9,228 nucleotides of DNA from the NCBI GenBank assembly GCA_964589725.1, contig CAZPUJ010000272.1, forward strand, positions 1 to 9,228, given 5' to 3'. The notes under the pieces are model-generated. The model was given only the letters and a program-made list of their open reading frames with translations. It was not told the origin of the DNA and did no database searches. The position numbers were made by a program, and so were the translations under genes. Of the stretch, positions 6,720 through 9,228 are shown piece by piece (positions within the stretch are counted from its first letter, which is position 1; the number at the start of each line of letters is the position of its first letter). This DNA comes from CAYSHJ01 sp964589725 (GTDB lineage: Bacteria > Planctomycetota > Planctomycetia > Planctomycetales > Planctomycetaceae).

Positions 6720-6732
6720 ACCGCTTGCGAAG
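6706..6732. terminator. Hairpin between convergent genes
   Basis: CTTCGCAAG (6706-6714) pairs perfectly with CTTGCGAAG (6724-6732) across a 9-nt loop that holds the TGA stop of the membrane protein gene. It lies in the 28-base gap before the end of the Uma2-family gene on the other strand, so it could stop transcription from both sides. No T-run follows on either strand. Confidence 0.45.
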
Positions 6733-6747
6733 TCCCGTTCGAAATAA

Positions 6748-7413
6748 TTACCGCACCTCAAGCGTGAAGTCGGGATGTCCCAAGTCGTCGAGTTGGCGAG
6801 TGAGGCGGAAGGATTCGCAGAACACGGCGGACTTCAGCCAGCCGGCGGATTTGCGGACGGGCGTGTAGCCGCGAGTCGTGTGACGCAGGATCTGGAATTC
6901 CAGCCGCTCGCCGCGAGCGTCCACCAGCCAGTACTCGCGGATTCCGGCTTTCCAGTACAGCTCGCGCAGCACTTCGGTGTCCTTCTCGACCGAGCTGTCG
7001 CTGACCACCTCCAGCACCATGTCGGGCGAGCCTTCCAGTTCCACGTATCCGTCCTCCGCCCCTTCGATCAGCCGCACTCGCGCTTCGCGAAAACTTTCCT
7101 TGGAGACGAACGTCCCATCGGGGTTTCCGGAGAGATCGGCCTCTTCGTTCGTCAACAGAAGGCCATCGGGCAAAAAGTCCCCCAGGCGGCCTTTTTGCGC
7201 CAAGGGACCAAGAACCTGAAAGAACCGTTGCTTGAGCCGAACATGCGAGAAGATCTGCTGCTTGCTCATATCAATCCAGACCTCGCCCGCGAGGAAAAAG
7301 ACAGGGGTTTTCTCTGGAGATTCCTCGGAGTGCATCCACTTGCGAAACAACTCTAGGTCTGTCACCCAAACTGGGACATGGACCGAGTCGGAATAGCAAT
7401 GGACTGAGATCAT
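6748..7413 (-). CDS. Uma2-family protein (DUF820), predicted PD-(D/E)XK nuclease fold
   Basis: Uma2-family proteins have a restriction-endonuclease-like fold and occur in many copies in planctomycetes and cyanobacteria; their job is not established. The diagnostic stretch is SPDMVLEVVSDSS, then YWKAGIREYWLVDAR. From the ATG at 7413, Asp131 and Glu135 are the likely metal-binding acidic residues, and WLVD is at about 162-165. The N-terminal half has the usual EVWIDMSKQQIFSHV, QVLGPLA and LPDGLLLTNEEADLSGNPDG. The length is 221 residues, within the family range. The frame is open to a GTG at 7470 and has another ATG at 7452; 7413 is chosen because the domain starts soon after it and GTGAG precedes it by six bases, a weak site. 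There is no toxin or transposase partner beside it. It converges on the membrane protein gene and diverges from the PQQ-like gene. Confidence 0.88.
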   Translation of the reverse strand: MISVHCYSDSVHVPVWVTDLELFRKWMHSEESPEKTPVFFLAGEVWIDMSKQQIFSHVRLKQRFFQVLGPLAQKGRLGDFLPDGLLLTNEEADLSGNPDGTFVSKESFREARVRLIEGAEDGYVELEGSPDMVLEVVSDSSVEKDTEVLRELYWKAGIREYWLVDARGERLEFQILRHTTRGYTPVRKSAGWLKSAVFCESFRLTRQLDDLGHPDFTLEVR

Positions 7414-7551
7414 TGCGCGCTCACTTTGGCTTCGATGGAGTCGCCGTACCATAACCCCGTTGCCAACCACTTGCCAATTAGAACCGGTTCATCAGTTGAT
7501 TGACGCTGCATAGGCCGGCTCGGACACTACTCAGCGTATCGAGATCGCCCG

Positions 7552-7573
7552 GAATTCCTGGCCAGGAGAATTC
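7552..7573 (+). promoter_or_regulatory. Ribosome binding site lying within a dyad
   Basis: GAATTC (7552-7557) and GAATTC (7568-7573) flank the 10-bp palindrome CCTGGCCAGG (7557-7566). The ribosome binding site AGGAGA (7564-7569) of the next gene, seven bases before its ATG, falls in the right half. If the RNA folds here the site would be partly covered, but the loop is very tight, so a DNA-level role or chance is equally possible. Confidence 0.4.
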
Positions 7574-7576
7574 AGT

Positions 7577-8893
7577 ATGAAGTCGGTAGTGTTGTTTAAG
7601 GCTCGGTTGGCTCGATGGGTCGTAGTGGCATTGGTCGCGACGGCTGTTTCGGTCGCGGTCAGCGATTTTGTCCAAGCGGAGAACTGGCCACAGTGGCGAG
7701 GGCCGACGAACAATGGCGTCTCGAACGAGTCGGGCACTCCGACGAGATGGTCGAAGACGGAGAACGTGACGTGGCGACTGGCGTTGCCGGGGCCGGCGGG
7801 AGCGACTCCAGTGGTTTGGGATGATCGCATCTTTCTGACCTCCGTCAGCATGGACGAACTACTTTTGCTTTGCGTTGGTATCGACGGCCAAGAACGCTGG
7901 CGACAAGTGATTTCCAGCGGCAATCGGGACGTGCGTGGCGATGAGGGAAACTCGGCGTCGCCGTCACCGTCGACTGACGGTGAGCACGTGTGGGCCATGA
8001 TGACCAACGGCGTGATCGCCTGCTACACGGTCGACGGCAAGGAAGTTTGGAAATTCAATTTGCAGGACCGTTTCGGAAAATTCAACATCGCATTTGGAAT
8101 GACTTCGACGCCGGTCCTCGATGGCGAGCGGTTGTATGTGCAGCTCATTCACGGCGAGGGAAACCCGAAGTCGCGTGAAGCGATCGTGGTCTGCCTAGAC
8201 AAGCTGACCGGCAATCAGGTCTGGAAGCGAGACCGTCCGAGCGACGCCGTCGGCGAATGTGAGCACTCGTATGCCTCCCCGATGATGTACGACGACGGCA
8301 CGCGAAAGTTTTTGTTGTCGCACGGAGCCGACTTCATCGTGGCTCACGATCTGGCGGACGGTCACGAATTGTGGCGCTGCGGCAATCTCAATTCGAAAAC
8401 GAAGTACGACGCTTCGCTACGGTTTGTCGCGTCGCCGACGACGGCCCCCGGCATCATCGTCGTGCCGACGGCCAAGGGAGCTCCGGTCGTGGCCTTAAAG
8501 CCGGATGGAAAGGGAGACATCACCAACAACAGATCCGCTCACCGGTGGACGTACGCAAGAACGCCCGACGTCCCGTCGCCACTGATTCACGACGGGATTG
8601 TCTATCTTTGCATGGAGAACGGACAGGTTCACTGCTTGGACGAAAACACGGGCGAACAGCTTTATCTCAAGCGAGTCCACAGCGATCGTTATCGAGCTTC
8701 TTCCGTTTACGCGGACGGCAAAGTGTATTTCACGGCGCGAGGCGGAATCGTCAGCGTGATCAAAGCCGGCAAGACATTCGAGTTGCTCGCTGAAAACGAC
8801 CTCGGTGAAACCATCTCCGCATCGCCAGTGATCGCGAACGGCACACTGTATCTCCGCAGCTTCGAGGCCTTGTGGGCGATTCGCAGCCAGTAG
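7577..8893 (+). CDS. Secreted PQQ-like beta-propeller repeat protein
   Basis: The 438-residue product begins with a Sec signal peptide: basic start MKSVVLFKARLAR, a hydrophobic core (about 14-29) and a probable cut after VQA at residue 34. The mature protein begins ENWPQWRGPTNNGVS, the WPQWRGP opening typical of planctomycete PQQ-like proteins. Repeated blades follow, with motifs such as VIACYTVDGKEVWKFN, VVCLDKLTGNQVWKR, IVAHDLADGHELWRC and VHCLDENTGEQLYLKR, each ending in the aromatic-containing strand of PQQ/BamB propellers. Six to eight blades fit the length. I see no cytochrome c motif (CxxCH) and no alcohol dehydrogenase catalytic domain, so enzyme activity is doubtful; a binding or scaffold role in the periplasm is likelier. 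The start is fixed by AGGAGA (7564-7569). It is divergent from the Uma2-family gene and 56 bases upstream of recQ. Confidence 0.93.
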   Translation: MKSVVLFKARLARWVVVALVATAVSVAVSDFVQAENWPQWRGPTNNGVSNESGTPTRWSKTENVTWRLALPGPAGATPVVWDDRIFLTSVSMDELLLLCVGIDGQERWRQVISSGNRDVRGDEGNSASPSPSTDGEHVWAMMTNGVIACYTVDGKEVWKFNLQDRFGKFNIAFGMTSTPVLDGERLYVQLIHGEGNPKSREAIVVCLDKLTGNQVWKRDRPSDAVGECEHSYASPMMYDDGTRKFLLSHGADFIVAHDLADGHELWRCGNLNSKTKYDASLRFVASPTTAPGIIVVPTAKGAPVVALKPDGKGDITNNRSAHRWTYARTPDVPSPLIHDGIVYLCMENGQVHCLDENTGEQLYLKRVHSDRYRASSVYADGKVYFTARGGIVSVIKAGKTFELLAENDLGETISASPVIANGTLYLRSFEALWAIRSQ

Positions 8894-8949
8894 TCAGAAA
8901 CTCTGCCGAGCTGGATGAATCCGTTCGTCGGCGATAGTTTCAGGTGGTC

Positions 8950-9228
8950 ATGGAAACTTCCGCGTCGTCACTGCCGTTCTCAGTCGCTGCCGTGCTGGCT
9001 GCTGTGAGCAAGCATTGGGGCTTCTCCAGTCTGCGACCGCTGCAAGAGGCAGCGATGCGATGCGTGTTCGCGCGGAGTGACTCGTTACTCGTGCTGCCGA
9101 CGGGGGGCGGAAAGTCGCTGTGTTATCAGGTGCCGTCAATCGTCAAGCAGGACACGACGGTCGTCATCTCACCGTTGATCTCGCTGATGAAAGATCAGGT
9201 CGACGGGCTGAGGGCCAACGGAATTCCG
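8950..9228 (+). CDS. recQ: RecQ-family ATP-dependent DNA helicase, C-terminus cut off by window
   Basis: RecQ helicases unwind DNA 3' to 5' in recombination and fork repair. Only the first 93 codons are present; the frame runs open off the right edge. Motifs appear in order: HWGFSSLRPLQEAAM (about 22-36) with the RecQ-specific motif 0 Gln32, the Walker A LPTGGGKSLCYQVP (49-62, Lys55 for ATP), and ISPLISLMKDQVDGLRANGIP (73-93), motif Ia. These match RecQ closely. The ATG at 8950 gives a start 27 residues before motif 0, and a partial binding site AGGTGG (8942-8947) lies just upstream, closer than ideal. Whether the RQC and HRDC domains follow cannot be seen, so a shorter RecQ-like helicase is possible. 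Confidence 0.93.
   Translation, partial: METSASSLPFSVAAVLAAVSKHWGFSSLRPLQEAAMRCVFARSDSLLVLPTGGGKSLCYQVPSIVKQDTTVVISPLISLMKDQVDGLRANGIP

Noticed and set aside
7481..7490. 10-bp palindrome GAACCGGTTC in the gap between the Uma2-family gene and the PQQ-like gene
   Set aside because: Too short to separate from chance without other copies, and no good promoter can be placed beside it.
8897..8941. Possible terminator between the PQQ-like gene and recQ (GAAACT...AGTTTC with inner GCCGA/TCGGC)
   Set aside because: The stem is interrupted, the loop is 18 nt, there is no T-run, and it overlaps the recQ translation start region.

Overview
The window looks like ordinary chromosomal DNA of a member of the Planctomycetota. 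The grounds are a secreted PQQ-type beta-propeller protein opening with WPQWRGP just after its signal peptide, a Uma2-family (DUF820) protein, many short single-gene units on both strands, moderately high GC, and intergenic gaps filled with short palindromic elements of the kind common in that phylum. This assignment is inferred from gene style; no rRNA or other marker is present.

Layout from left to right: the C-terminal three quarters of a DegT/DnrJ/EryC1/StrS sugar aminotransferase (1-876, +); a 350-base gap with a large inverted repeat and a likely promoter; the 23S rRNA/tRNA methyltransferase RlmN (1234-2319, +), whose last codons lie in a perfect palindrome; a second type of inverted repeat between convergent genes; a TPR-repeat protein (2472-3320, -); a 400-base AT-rich divergent region with back-to-back promoter candidates and a long structured leader; the chaperonin genes groES (3719-4033, +) and groEL (4142-5761, +), followed by a strong hairpin terminator; a 415-base gap with a second copy of the first repeat family, a 24-bp palindrome and a promoter candidate; a small single-pass membrane protein with an 18-bp tandem duplication (6177-6719, +); the Uma2-family protein (6748-7413, -); the secreted PQQ-like propeller protein (7577-8893, +); and the first 93 codons of a RecQ-family DNA helicase (8950 to the window end, +).

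The only operon with a clear joint job is groES-groEL, which encodes the co-chaperonin lid and the folding barrel. The other genes (surface-sugar biosynthesis, ribosome/tRNA modification, protein-protein scaffold, envelope-exported propeller, DNA repair helicase) appear to be independent transcription units. I see no CRISPR array, tRNA, rRNA, insertion sequence, prophage gene or defence operon.

I do not see convincing evidence of a novel multi-gene system. The parts most worth a second look are non-coding: the palindromic elements (one family present twice, one read into the rlmN reading frame) and the roughly 300-nt leader in front of groES with two hairpins and a 19-bp tandem duplication.
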